A stretch of 64,000 nt of DNA from Anaerolineales bacterium. GTDB taxonomy: Bacteria > Chloroflexota > Anaerolineae > 4572-78 > J111. Location: the NCBI GenBank assembly GCA_015075185.1, contig JABTUW010000002.1, positions 186,001-250,000 on the forward strand, written 5' to 3'. The notes below the pieces were generated by a model. It had not been told where the DNA came from and made no database searches. It saw only the letters and a list, made by a program, of their open reading frames with translations. Positions 23,781-31,740 of this stretch are shown here, in pieces. The position numbers and the translations under genes are program-made. Position 1 is the stretch's first letter; the number at the start of each line of letters is the position of its first letter.

Positions 23781-25121
23781 ATGAAAACTAAAGAAATGAT
23801 CAATCACAACCCGTCGAGCCAGGCGGCTTTCGGCCGCGCCGTTGTCATCGGCAGCGGTATTGCCGGTTTGACCGTGGCCCGGGTGTTGACCGATTACTTT
23901 GCCCAAGTCACCATCATCGAACGGGACCGCCGGCCCGATACCCCGGAAATACGGCGGGGCGCGCCGCAGGCTCGCCATGCCCACACCTTGCCGGTGCGTG
24001 GGCAAACCCTGCTGGAAAAGCAGTTCCCTGGACTAACGGCTGAATTGGTTGCCAACGGCGCGGTGGCGATCAAGGGCGGCAGCGAGATCGCCTTCTTTGT
24101 CGCCGGGGAGTGGCATCAAGTTCGGCAGCACGGGGCGATTGTGTCTATCACCTGCAGCCGGCCCTTGTTGGAGCATGTCCTCTATCAGCGGCTCCTGGTT
24201 CATCCCAAGATTCGCGTTATTCAGGAACACGGCGTGACCGGCCTGAATGTTGACCGCAAGGGGCGGAAGGTCACAGGCGTGCGGCTGCGCGGCCGGGCCG
24301 GTCTGTTTCCCTCCCTAACCAACCTTCCCGCCGATTTGGTCGTGGATGCCAGCGGGCGCGACTCTCAAACTCCGCACTGGCTGGCCGATTTGGGCTACAG
24401 CCCACCCCAGGAAACAACCGTCAACGCCTTTGCCGGGTATGCCAGCCGGCTGTACCGGCGGCCTGCCGACGCCGACCCGTCGTGGAAGACCCTCTATATC
24501 CGGCCAACGCCAACCAGCAGCACCCGCGGCGGGGTTATCATTCCCATCGAGGGCGACCGCTGGCATGTGACTCTGATCGGGATGGGGGCCGACTATCCTC
24601 CGACCAGTGAAGACGGTTTTCTGGCCTTTGCCCGCAGCCTGCCCACGCTGCAGTTGTACAAGGCCATTGCGGCCGCCGAGCCGCTGACCGAACCCTGCGG
24701 CTACCGCCAAACCCAAAATCGGATGCGCCATTACGAGCGGCTGCCTCGCTACCTGGAAGGGCTGCTGGTCTGTGGAGACGCAGCTTATACCCTGAACCCG
24801 GTTTACACCCAGGGTATGACCGCAGCAGTAACGGCCAGCCTTGCTCTGGATCATACCCTGAATGGACACAGCAGCCAGCACCGTCCCGGCGATCTGACCG
24901 GCCTGACCGCTGCCTTTCAAAAACAATTAAGCCGGGCCATGGCCGACTTGTGGCAAACGGCAACGGATCAAGATCGGCGCTGGCCGATGGTCGAAGTTAA
25001 CGAACAGGTTGACCTGGCCCATCGCCAACGCCAGCAGCTTGTGGCCCACATCGCCCAGGCATCGCCGCAGCGGCGGGAGCGCACGATCAGCAACACCGGG
25101 TTGGCTATAGGTTACAGTTAG
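23781..25121 (+). CDS. FAD-dependent monooxygenase/oxidoreductase (PHBH-like)
   Basis: 446 aa from ATG 23781 (GGG 8 nt upstream). An in-frame start 102 nt earlier would add residues unlike the family. The FAD-binding Rossmann motif VIGSGIAGLTVARVL is at about residues 19-33, followed by ERDRRPD at the end of strand 2. The second FAD motif LLVCGDAAYTLNPVYTQGMTAAV is characteristic of the p-hydroxybenzoate hydroxylase and geranylgeranyl-reductase superfamily. VVDASGRDSQTPHWL corresponds to the conserved DG segment. It is likely a cytoplasmic hydroxylase or desaturase of a hydrophobic substrate; the exact reaction cannot be read. It is monocistronic except for a VOC gene remnant directly behind. 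Confidence 0.82.
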   Translation: MKTKEMINHNPSSQAAFGRAVVIGSGIAGLTVARVLTDYFAQVTIIERDRRPDTPEIRRGAPQARHAHTLPVRGQTLLEKQFPGLTAELVANGAVAIKGGSEIAFFVAGEWHQVRQHGAIVSITCSRPLLEHVLYQRLLVHPKIRVIQEHGVTGLNVDRKGRKVTGVRLRGRAGLFPSLTNLPADLVVDASGRDSQTPHWLADLGYSPPQETTVNAFAGYASRLYRRPADADPSWKTLYIRPTPTSSTRGGVIIPIEGDRWHVTLIGMGADYPPTSEDGFLAFARSLPTLQLYKAIAAAEPLTEPCGYRQTQNRMRHYERLPRYLEGLLVCGDAAYTLNPVYTQGMTAAVTASLALDHTLNGHSSQHRPGDLTGLTAAFQKQLSRAMADLWQTATDQDRRWPMVEVNEQVDLAHRQRQQLVAHIAQASPQRRERTISNTGLAIGYS

Positions 25122-25125
25122 GATT

Positions 25126-25251
25126 GAAAAGGGCATCGAATTCCTGAAACCCCCGACCCAGGAGTTCTACGGGATTGAGGCGCTTTTCAGAGACGGCTGC
25201 GGCAACTGGTTTAGCCTCACCCAGCACTCGACTGAAAGTGCGGAGAAGTAA
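25126..25251 (+). pseudogene. C-terminal remnant of a VOC (glyoxalase-fold) protein
   Basis: The frame EKGIEFLKPPTQEFYGIEAL continues to RDGCGNWFSLTQ and ends with TAA at 25249-25251 (41 codons). GxEF...P...YG.EA.FRD..GNWFSL is the last beta-alpha unit of vicinal-oxygen-chelate proteins, including the metal-ligand Glu. There is no start codon and a stop lies just upstream, so only the tail remains. It sits 4 nt after the monooxygenase stop, suggesting deletion of a former neighbouring gene. Confidence 0.6.
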
Positions 25252-25304
25252 GCCCGTCCCTTTGAGCCGAGAAGTACTCTAAAAGTTAGTACCCTGGTTG
25301 ACAA

Positions 25305-25334
25305 AATGCCCGTTCGTAAAAACGGGTATTTTTT
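25305..25334 (+). terminator. Rho-independent terminator after the monooxygenase/VOC remnant
   Basis: AATGCCCGTT, loop CGTAA, AACGGGTATT, then TTTT: a 10-bp stem with one G-T pair and a T-run. Confidence 0.75.
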
Positions 25335-25395
25335 ATTGGCCGGGGGAGCAGCAGTCCCCCTCAGACCTCCTTCGTAAATAGAACGGTTGGTGTAC

Positions 25396-25445
25396 GGGCG
25401 ACCCTCGCGGTCGCCCCACGCGGGGCAGGCGCAAGGCCGTGCCCC
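25396..25445. repeat. Two adjacent GC-rich hairpins (REP-like)
   Basis: GGGCGACC-CTCGC-GGTCGCCC (25396-25416) is followed by GGGGCAGGC...GCCGTGCCCC (25422-25445). These GTAGGGGC/GCCCCTAC-type elements recur (see 60017-60044). The gap 25252-25738 has no credible gene. Confidence 0.5.
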
Positions 25446-25519
25446 TACATATTTTCATTATTGGTGGTGTGCCGTCAGGCTCGTGAACACTCCTATGAAT
25501 TTTGATGATGAGCTTTGTC

Positions 25520-25548
25520 TTGTTACCAGGGAGTAACTATGATACAAT
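25520..25548 (+). promoter_or_regulatory. Promoter candidate upstream of the histidine kinase
   Basis: TTGTTA (25520-25525), 17 nt, TACAAT (25543-25548) with TGA before the -10. The kinase ATG is 190 nt downstream, so a long leader results if it is used. Confidence 0.5.
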
Positions 25549-25615
25549 TCAACCTGCCGAAACGACTTCTGGCTGGTTGCCGAACCGGAGAGATTCTTTA
25601 GCCACTTGCTCCAGT

Positions 25616-25668
25616 CAGAGTACAAGGTTCCTGTTATACTTTTCTTTGGGGGGAAGAAAAGTACTCTG
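25616..25668. promoter_or_regulatory. Second promoter nested in two inverted repeats
   Basis: TGTTATACT (25632-25640) is an extended -10. CAGAGTAC (25616-25623) pairs perfectly with GTACTCTG (25661-25668), and ACTTTTCTT (25638-25646) with AAGAAAAGT (25654-25662). The arrangement suggests an operator over the kinase promoter. Which protein binds is unknown. Confidence 0.4.
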
Positions 25669-25738
25669 CTTTCCATACGAGTTTTTGGACGCTATCCCGC
25701 TAAGAATTTCGCCATAAAATGCAGCCTGAGGAAAGGTG

Positions 25739-27127
25739 ATGAAACTGAAACCTTTATCGCTCTGGTCTTACGGCCTGGCGGTTTTGTTGGTCGGGCTGGC
25801 CACCCTCCTGACCTTCTTTTTTTCCTCATTTCTTGAACGGACGGTTTTTATCCTGTTTTTTGCAGCGGTGATAGCCAGCTCATGGTATGGCGGCCTTGGC
25901 TCTGGCTTCCTGGCCATCATCCTGGCAGTTCTAGCCGGTATGTATCTTTTTTTACCCCCGGCCTTTACTTTTACCCTGGCGAGTGTGGATGAGGTTATAC
26001 AGATTATTCTATTTGTGCTGGTTGCGTCGCTCATCAACTGGCTTACGGAAACACGCACCCGGCTGAATCGCGACTTAAACCGCCAGGTATCCGAACTGCA
26101 AACCCTGCTCGATATTTTGCCCGTCGGCGTTTGTGTGGCCCATGATCCGGAGTGCCTGGAGATGACCGTTAACCTCGCCGGAGCGCGCCTGCTGAATATC
26201 TCGGTTGAGAATAATGCCTCCAAAAGTGGTCCTCAGGGCGACCAGTTGCCATTTAAGGTTTTACAGAATGGGGTGGAAGTGCCCCCTCACGAATTGCCCA
26301 TACAGTATGCCGCCGAGCACGATACTTTTGTGCATGACGTAGAGTACGACATCTTGTACCCGGATGGCAGGATCATCAATCTGCTTGAGTATGCCTCACC
26401 CTTGCACGATGAGCAGGGTCAAGTTCGCGGCTCTGTGGGCGTTTTTGTGGACGTGACCAACCTCAAGCAAGCCGAACAGGCCCAACGCTTGTTAGCCGAG
26501 ATGCGGGAGCGTAACCGGCTTGCTCAGGAACTCCACGATACCGTTGCCCAGACTCTTGGTTACTTGAACCTAAAAATCGGACTCACCCATTCCCTGCTCG
26601 ACAGCGATGGCATTGACAAGGCCAAAGCCAACCTTCAAGAGTTGAAACAGATAGTCGGCGAAACTTATACCGACGTGCGTGAGGAGATCTTTAACCTGCG
26701 AACCAAAGTGCTGTTGGGAATGAGCTTTATGGAAATGCTGCAGCGGTATATAGATAAATATCACCGCTTCTACAATTTAGATATCCAACTGATCCAGGAA
26801 GCAGACCCGGCCCTGTTTAACTTTCCCCCCGAAGTGGCGCCGCAGCTTATTCGCACCATCCAGGAAGCCCTCATCAACATACGCAAACACGCCCAGGTAA
26901 AGGCGGCCACCATCCGGCTGGGCCAGGAGCGGGGTCAGGTTCGCATCAGTATTGAGGATGAGGGGCAGGGCTTTGACCTTGACCATATTAAGGAGAAAAC
27001 AGCGAGCTTTGGCTTGCAGATTATGCGCGAGCGGGTGCAGAGTGTAGGCGGCAGCCTGGAAGTTGAGACCGCTCCCGGACACGGCACCCGGATTATTCTG
27101 CATTATGGGGAGAAAAATGCCTTTTGA
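25739..27127 (+). CDS. Sensor histidine kinase (DUF4118-like membrane domain, PAS, HisKA_3)
   Basis: 462 aa from ATG 25739, set by GAGGAAAGG two nt upstream. Residues 8-103 form four membrane segments of the KdpD/DUF4118 type. A PAS-like domain spans about 115-245 (QTLLDILPVGVCVAHDPECLEM ... GSVGVFVDVTNLKQAEQ). The HisKA_3 dimerisation helix has the phospho-acceptor His266 (LAQELHDTVAQTLGYL), and the HATPase_c domain has QEALINIRKHA and DEGQGFD. NarL-type kinases of this build pair with LuxR/NarL response regulators, and one is encoded 2.2 kb downstream (29317-29952). The signal is probably sensed in the membrane or by PAS. Confidence 0.88.
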   Translation: MKLKPLSLWSYGLAVLLVGLATLLTFFFSSFLERTVFILFFAAVIASSWYGGLGSGFLAIILAVLAGMYLFLPPAFTFTLASVDEVIQIILFVLVASLINWLTETRTRLNRDLNRQVSELQTLLDILPVGVCVAHDPECLEMTVNLAGARLLNISVENNASKSGPQGDQLPFKVLQNGVEVPPHELPIQYAAEHDTFVHDVEYDILYPDGRIINLLEYASPLHDEQGQVRGSVGVFVDVTNLKQAEQAQRLLAEMRERNRLAQELHDTVAQTLGYLNLKIGLTHSLLDSDGIDKAKANLQELKQIVGETYTDVREEIFNLRTKVLLGMSFMEMLQRYIDKYHRFYNLDIQLIQEADPALFNFPPEVAPQLIRTIQEALINIRKHAQVKAATIRLGQERGQVRISIEDEGQGFDLDHIKEKTASFGLQIMRERVQSVGGSLEVETAPGHGTRIILHYGEKNAF

Positions 27128-27164
27128 ATATTCCCCTGCTTCAAACTTTTTTCAAACCGAGAGC

Positions 27165-27173
27165 TGGTATAAT
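27165..27173 (+). promoter_or_regulatory. Extended -10 promoter for the leader ORF and 82-aa gene
   Basis: TGGTATAAT is a perfect extended -10, 61 nt before the 16-codon ORF. No -35 is visible. Confidence 0.55.
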
Positions 27174-27234
27174 AGAATTAGCTTCCCCTTTCGGCAGCTT
27201 TTCTTCGATCCCTTGGTTCAAAAGCAGGAGACAC

Positions 27235-27285
27235 ATGAAGCTGCGGCAGTTCTCCTCATGGAACTCAGGTTGCTTGCGCGAGTAG
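27235..27285 (+). CDS. 16-aa leader ORF coupled to the next gene
   Basis: ATG at 27235 with AGGAG at 27226-27230; the product is MKLRQFSSWNSGCLRE, ending in TAG (27283-27285). The stop codon overlaps the AGGAGGA that serves as ribosome site of the 82-aa gene, so ribosomes ending here would cover or feed the next start. It may be a translated leader peptide controlling that gene rather than a functional protein. No run of regulatory codons is evident. Reality as a translated ORF rests only on the ribosome site and the coupling. Confidence 0.4.
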   Translation: MKLRQFSSWNSGCLRE

Positions 27286-27297
27286 GAGGAACATATT

Positions 27298-27546
27298 TTG
27301 ACCAAAGATAGTCCAGACAGTTATCCTAGCCCCAGTAATAAATTACTGTACGGCGAGGGTATTCCTGGTGTGGAAGCCCTCGGCCACACCCTCATCGAGG
27401 CCTATGAAGGTGGCGTTCTGTTCTTTCTGGCGGTCGAGGTTGAATTATTTTTAAAGGACTACTTAAAAAAGAATGGCCTCCCTCCGACCCCCATTGATTT
27501 AGAAATAATGATAGCCGAAGCGGCCAAAGCAATGCTAGGCGAGTAA
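27298..27546 (+). CDS. Hypothetical protein, 82 aa, TTG start
   Basis: The TTG at 27298 is a convincing start because a full AGGAGGA (27284-27290) precedes it by 7 nt. The product is small and acidic, with a moderately hydrophobic stretch (LIEAYEGGVLFFLAVEVELFL, about residues 32-52) too charged for a sure membrane helix, then DYLKKNGLPPTPIDLEIMIAEAAKAML, which looks helical. I do not recognise the family. It has its own promoter, a leader ORF and a terminator, so it is an independently regulated gene between the histidine kinase and an ArgH-like gene. Confidence 0.6.
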   Translation: MTKDSPDSYPSPSNKLLYGEGIPGVEALGHTLIEAYEGGVLFFLAVEVELFLKDYLKKNGLPPTPIDLEIMIAEAAKAMLGE

Positions 27547-27570
27547 TTAAAAAACAAACAGTGATAAGAA

Positions 27571-27595
27571 AAGCCACCCATCAGGCGGCTTTTTT
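27571..27595 (+). terminator. Rho-independent terminator of the 82-aa gene
   Basis: AAGCCACC, loop CATCA, GGCGGCTT followed by a T-run; one mismatch in an 8-bp stem. It could also serve the convergent ArgH-like gene. Confidence 0.7.
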
Positions 27596-27686
27596 ATTTA
27601 AGGCTCATTTCCTCCCCCATTTCCCTTGGATTGGTTAAAAATCTGTAGAATTTGGGTGTCTCAATTGAGATTCCCGGTATAATCTC

Positions 27687-29180
27687 TCAGCCGGCTAATT
27701 CTTGCGCTCTGTTCAACAGCCGGACTGTTGCCGCTGCCAGCCGCGCTACCATTTCGGCCTGCCACACCTCCATCTCGGCCAGGACACCCCGGTAGGTTGT
27801 CAACATCCCCTGCACGGCTTGTGGGGCAGCGCCGCCTGGCCCGGTGCGCGTTTCGACAATAGCCCGGCTGTCCAAGACCCCGGCAAGCTGCTTCTGAGAC
27901 AAGCCCAGAGGACGACCCATGACATTGTTAGCAGCCCAATCCAACAACTCAGCCTGCAACGGCTGCCCGGTTTGCAAGCCGACTCGAACTGCTTGCCCGA
28001 CAATACGATGGGCCGTGTTGGCATCAATCTGGACCGTCAGCATGATAAACTCGGCCAGGTCGGTCGCGCTGCCATAACTTTGCTCGGCCCGGTGAGCCAT
28101 AACCTCTTTATTGACCGTCAAACCGGCCAGGGTTCCGGCCAAAAGCTGCACAGCTTGCCGGGTCTGCTCCAGGGCCAGGGGCGCCCCGCCGTAGGCAAAG
28201 ATACGGTTGTCAATCTGGCCTGAAGGCGTGACCTGATGGGCAGCAGCGCCGGCCAAGCGGCCAATCATTTCACGGGCAACGCCGCGCACAAAGGCCAGGC
28301 TGTAGGGATTCTTTTTGTGGGGCATGATGACGCTGATGCGAGAGTGACGGTCGGCCAGCTCAATAAAATTAAATTCAGCCGTAGCCCACAACTGCAAATC
28401 TTCGGCCAGGCGGTCGGCATTAGCTAAAAGGGCGACGGCGGTACTCAGTACCTCAATCGGCCCGTCCGGCTGCCACATCGCGTCACGGGTGTGCAGGATC
28501 AGCCCGGCAAAGCCCAGGAGTTCGGCCAGGCGGGCTCGATCCAGGGGCAGCCGGGAGCCATTGGTGCTGCCGGAGCCAGCCGGGCTGAGGTTGGTGCGCT
28601 CAAAAACGTCATGCAGGCGGTCCAGATCCCGCGTCATTGGCTGGGCAAAGGTTAGCAGGTAATGGGCCAGAGTGGTAGGGTGAGCAGTTTGCAGGTAGGT
28701 ATAATCGGGCATGAGGGTGTGCAGGTGCGCCTCAGCCAGGTTAAGCAGCGCCGTCATCAAATCGAGCAGTGCAGCGGTCAGCGCCAGCAAACGCTCCCGC
28801 AGAACGAGCAGGTAGGCAATGGTGGTTACTTCACGGCGAGGCCGGCCCACCTGTAACCAGCCCGCCACCTCCGGCGCCTGCTGGCGCAGCACATACTCGC
28901 GGTTGTTGTACGCATCGCCACGCGCTGGGTCAAAAGGGAACTCGGCGGCGGGGATAGCATGCAGTTCCAACAGCACGGCCAGTAATTTGGCCCCGATTTC
29001 GGGGGGGATCAGGCCGATCTCAACCAGCATGACCGCATGGGCCAAATCGGCCAGGCTCATGCCCTCATAGAGCAACGGCCCATCCCCGGCTTCCAGGGCA
29101 AAGGCCGAAGTGATCAATTCCGGGGCGGGGCCTTCTTTCAGCCGGTCGCCCAAACCTAAGTGGCCGCTCGGTTCAGTCAT
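27687..29180 (-). CDS. Argininosuccinate lyase-like protein (fumarase/aspartase superfamily)
   Basis: 497 aa from ATG 29180, chosen because CAGGAG lies 8 nt upstream (an ATG 18 nt earlier overlaps that ribosome site). The superfamily signature SVIMPHKKNPYSL, the catalytic Ser loop region, is followed by a typical all-helical core. TAHPTTLAHYLL and SPAGSGSTNGSRLPLDR correspond to the conserved ASL regions with His-Pro and the S-G/A-x-x-G segment. Classical ASL splits argininosuccinate to arginine and fumarate. No argG or other arginine gene is near, and the first conserved segment (usually GRF) is diverged, so a related lyase acting on another amino-acid adduct is possible. Confidence 0.75.
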   Translation of the reverse strand: MTEPSGHLGLGDRLKEGPAPELITSAFALEAGDGPLLYEGMSLADLAHAVMLVEIGLIPPEIGAKLLAVLLELHAIPAAEFPFDPARGDAYNNREYVLRQQAPEVAGWLQVGRPRREVTTIAYLLVLRERLLALTAALLDLMTALLNLAEAHLHTLMPDYTYLQTAHPTTLAHYLLTFAQPMTRDLDRLHDVFERTNLSPAGSGSTNGSRLPLDRARLAELLGFAGLILHTRDAMWQPDGPIEVLSTAVALLANADRLAEDLQLWATAEFNFIELADRHSRISVIMPHKKNPYSLAFVRGVAREMIGRLAGAAAHQVTPSGQIDNRIFAYGGAPLALEQTRQAVQLLAGTLAGLTVNKEVMAHRAEQSYGSATDLAEFIMLTVQIDANTAHRIVGQAVRVGLQTGQPLQAELLDWAANNVMGRPLGLSQKQLAGVLDSRAIVETRTGPGGAAPQAVQGMLTTYRGVLAEMEVWQAEMVARLAAATVRLLNRAQELAG

Positions 29181-29275
29181 TGGACAAACTCCTGGCATAA
29201 TTTTACACTTTGTTTGATTTCAGCCAAACGGATGACTGCGCCGTAAATTTTGATCAGGCTCGGGTTGATAAGGCT

Positions 29276-29305
29276 TTGACTTTACCCCCTCCTACAGGGT
29301 AAAAT
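29276..29305 (+). promoter_or_regulatory. Promoter with spacer inverted repeat before the response regulator
   Basis: TTGACT (29276-29281), 18 nt, TAAAAT (29300-29305). A perfect repeat TTTACCC-N9-GGGTAAA (29281-29303) fills the spacer and overlaps both hexamers, a likely operator, perhaps for the regulator itself. Confidence 0.55.
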
Positions 29306-29316
29306 ATCACACTGTG

Positions 29317-29952
29317 ATGGCTAAAATTCGCGTGTTAATTGCAGATGACCATCCGACCCTGCGCGAAGGGCTTGTGGTGGTGCTCAAATCCACCGGTGAA
29401 ATTGAAGTCGTCGGCCAGGCTGGCAGCGGGCGCGAAGCGATCCACCTGGCCGAGCAGCTTCAGCCCGACGTGGTGGTGATGGATGTTCAGATGGCCGGCA
29501 TGGATGGTATCGAGGCCACCGCTAACATCAGGCAGCGCGTCCCAACAACCCAGGTGGTAATTTTCAGTAATTTTGACCAGGATGAGTATATTTACCAGAG
29601 TCTCCGGGCGGGAGCCAGGGGTTATGTCCTCAAGACGAGCACGATTGAGGAACTGCTGGATGTTGTTCGGGCTGCGGCGCGGGGGGAGTCACTATTGCCG
29701 CCCAATATTGCCACCCGCTTGGTCGAACAGATTTCGACGATTGACAAGCGGCCTGACTTTACCCCACGCGAGGAAGAAGTGCTGGGCTTGCTGGCGCAGG
29801 GGTTACGCAATAAAGAGATTGCCGAACAACTCCACATTACCGAACGCACGGTTAAAAATCATATCGCCAACATCATGGCCAAACTGGGGGTTGAAAGCCG
29901 CACCGAGGTAATTTTGCAGGCGCTTAAAGAGCGGTTAATTGAGTTGGATTAA
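29317..29952 (+). CDS. NarL/FixJ-family response regulator
   Basis: 211 aa. The receiver domain spans 1-120, with acidic Asp10-Asp11, phospho-acceptor Asp56 (VVVMDVQMAG), Ser84 and Lys106 (YVLKTST). The LuxR-type helix-turn-helix occupies 146-205 (FTPREEEVLGLLAQGLRNKEIAEQLHITERTVKNHI). Start at ATG 29317; a GTG one codon earlier is possible, and no clear ribosome site is seen, so it may be leaderless-like. It probably pairs with the HisKA_3 kinase at 25739, the only kinase in the window. A clean terminator follows. Confidence 0.9.
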   Translation: MAKIRVLIADDHPTLREGLVVVLKSTGEIEVVGQAGSGREAIHLAEQLQPDVVVMDVQMAGMDGIEATANIRQRVPTTQVVIFSNFDQDEYIYQSLRAGARGYVLKTSTIEELLDVVRAAARGESLLPPNIATRLVEQISTIDKRPDFTPREEEVLGLLAQGLRNKEIAEQLHITERTVKNHIANIMAKLGVESRTEVILQALKERLIELD

Positions 29953-29983
29953 ACCGTGTACTAAAGGACTAGATAATTATGTG

Positions 29984-30010
29984 AAAGACCGATAGCGCTA
30001 TCGGTCTTTT
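29984..30010 (+). terminator. Rho-independent terminator of the response regulator
   Basis: AAAGACCGATAGC and its exact complement GCTATCGGTCTTT form a 13-bp stem ending in T's. Being symmetrical it can stop transcription in both directions. Confidence 0.8.
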
Positions 30011-30073
30011 CATGGGTTTAAATCTCCCATCTGAGCGATGACAATTATAGCTAGAAAGGAGTATGATAGCGAC

Positions 30074-30082
30074 TGGTATATT
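30074..30082 (+). promoter_or_regulatory. Extended -10 promoter of the DUF4832 gene
   Basis: TGGTATATT, 26 nt before the ATG at 30109. No ribosome site is evident before that ATG. Confidence 0.45.
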
Positions 30083-30108
30083 ACCCAAGTGAATATGGAT
30101 TACCGAAT

Positions 30109-31659
30109 ATGAGATACTCCTTACCCAACTTCGTTTCCAATTTCTTGGTCTTATTAGTTGCCGTTATCCTCACCGGCCTGGTCCATGTCCTCCTCTCCGT
30201 TTCAAACCTCCAAGCTGCCCCTCCAGAGCCGCCTGTCGCAACTGTCATCCCTGCCCCCCCGCCTCCACCTGGCCCGGGAGCTGCCGCGCTCCCACCAGCA
30301 TTTCCCTCATCTGATGATTATTTAGCCAATCCTGGCATCGGCTGGCAAGAAGGTCATACTTTTGATAACCCGCTCCTGCCCGAAACTACCGCCTACCGCC
30401 GGTCTCAGTACAGTTGGCAAAGCCAAAACCCGGCCGAAAACAGCTTTGACTGGTCCAAAGTGGACGCTGACTTGCAAGCGATGGCCAGCCAAAAAAAACA
30501 ACTCTCTTTTCGCATCTACACCATGCGCAATGTTGCCTGGGGCAGCCATCAAGTACCCCTATGGGTCCTCAATCAGGGTGCGGTCATTCTGCCCAGCGGC
30601 GAACCGGACTACAGCAACTGCGTTTATCAAGTCCAATGGGCCAAGTTTGTTGAGGCCATGCGCCAAAAGTATGATGGCAATCCCAATATTGCTTTCATTG
30701 ACATTTCCGGTTATGGCAACTTCAACGAGTGGAGCTGGCAGGAACAAACTAATGTAGACAATGGCAGTCTCGATGCCCAGGCCAGACGTCACCTGGCTGA
30801 TATGTTCATCGGCGGCTCGGGCATGGTTCAGTGCCGCACCGCCGACGGCCAGCTTCAGACAATCCCCTACAGTTACCCCGGCTTCCAAGAGACACAGCTC
30901 CTGATGCCCTACGCCGGCATTGCCCAATCAACGCGTTATGTGGCCGGACGCCGCGCTGATGTGGGTTTTCGTCACGACTGCCTGGGTTCGGCCAGTCATA
31001 CGACCAGCATGATGCAGAAGGTGGGCGATGTTATCGCCCAAGTCTGGCGGAACGCGCCCGTTGTTTATGAATTTTGCAGCGGCAGCACCTCGGACACGGC
31101 TTTCATCGCTAACGCCGCCGATATTCTCAGGCGCACACACGGTTCAATTGTGCATGACAACCTGGTGGGCGACCGGTCCGCCCCGGTGCTGGCCACACTC
31201 TTAAATTTTGTTGGCTATCGCTTCGTCCTCCAGCAGATCAATCACCCCACCTACATCGAGTCGAATGACGATTTTACTCTATCTATGACCTGGGCTAATC
31301 TTGGCACTGCCCCGGCTTATCCCAAAATGGGCCAGGATTTTGAACTGCACTTTTACCTGATAAAATCCGAAGCCGTAGTTAAGGATTGGGTCATCAACAC
31401 CGATATCGCCGCTTGGATGCCAGCCGATCCTCTGCCTGGCCTGCCACCGCCTCAGATAATTAACCAGACTTTGCGCTTCCCTGCCAGCTCTCACTCAAAA
31501 TTTTACGTTTCCAAGGTTGCCATTATTGATAAACGCACCGGCAAACCGATTAATCTGGCTTTGGGTGTTCCGGATGGGCAGGGTCGTTATTCTGTTGGCG
31601 GGATGATTGTGCCTGGGCCAGATATCAAAACCACTTTTCTGCCTTCCATTTCCAGGTGA
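30109..31659 (+). CDS. DUF4832 domain protein, exported, glycoside-hydrolase-like
   Basis: A 516-aa protein. Residues 7-37 are a signal peptide or anchor, followed by a Pro-rich linker (PAPPPPPGPG). The core begins LANPGIGWQEGHTF and continues YRRSQYSWQSQNPAENSFDW, a TIM-barrel start seen in beta-galactosidase-like and DUF4832 proteins. SYRNCVYQVQWAKFVEAMRQKYDGNPNIAFIDISGYG with FNEWSW includes a candidate acid Glu. The last 130 residues are a beta-sandwich (SMTWANLGTAPAYPKMGQDFELHFYL). The paralogue at 45979-47454 lies inside the polysaccharide locus and has the same domains, so a role in trimming or binding the exopolysaccharide is likely. The reaction is not established. Confidence 0.75.
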   Translation: MRYSLPNFVSNFLVLLVAVILTGLVHVLLSVSNLQAAPPEPPVATVIPAPPPPPGPGAAALPPAFPSSDDYLANPGIGWQEGHTFDNPLLPETTAYRRSQYSWQSQNPAENSFDWSKVDADLQAMASQKKQLSFRIYTMRNVAWGSHQVPLWVLNQGAVILPSGEPDYSNCVYQVQWAKFVEAMRQKYDGNPNIAFIDISGYGNFNEWSWQEQTNVDNGSLDAQARRHLADMFIGGSGMVQCRTADGQLQTIPYSYPGFQETQLLMPYAGIAQSTRYVAGRRADVGFRHDCLGSASHTTSMMQKVGDVIAQVWRNAPVVYEFCSGSTSDTAFIANAADILRRTHGSIVHDNLVGDRSAPVLATLLNFVGYRFVLQQINHPTYIESNDDFTLSMTWANLGTAPAYPKMGQDFELHFYLIKSEAVVKDWVINTDIAAWMPADPLPGLPPPQIINQTLRFPASSHSKFYVSKVAIIDKRTGKPINLALGVPDGQGRYSVGGMIVPGPDIKTTFLPSISR

Positions 31660-31725
31660 CAGGCACTTTTAAACACTAGCTGTTCAAATAAGCTCAATGA
31701 GTAGTCCGATAAGTGCCTGTCACCT
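31654..31725. repeat. 72-bp element with perfect 15-bp terminal inverted repeats
   Basis: AGGTGACAGGCACTT (31654-31668) pairs perfectly with 31711-31725. The left arm contains the TGA stop of the DUF4832 gene. GGTGACAGGCACTT-type ends are known from small non-autonomous repeat elements. No ORF inside. Confidence 0.65.
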
Positions 31726-31740
31726 TAATCCCGATAGTGT

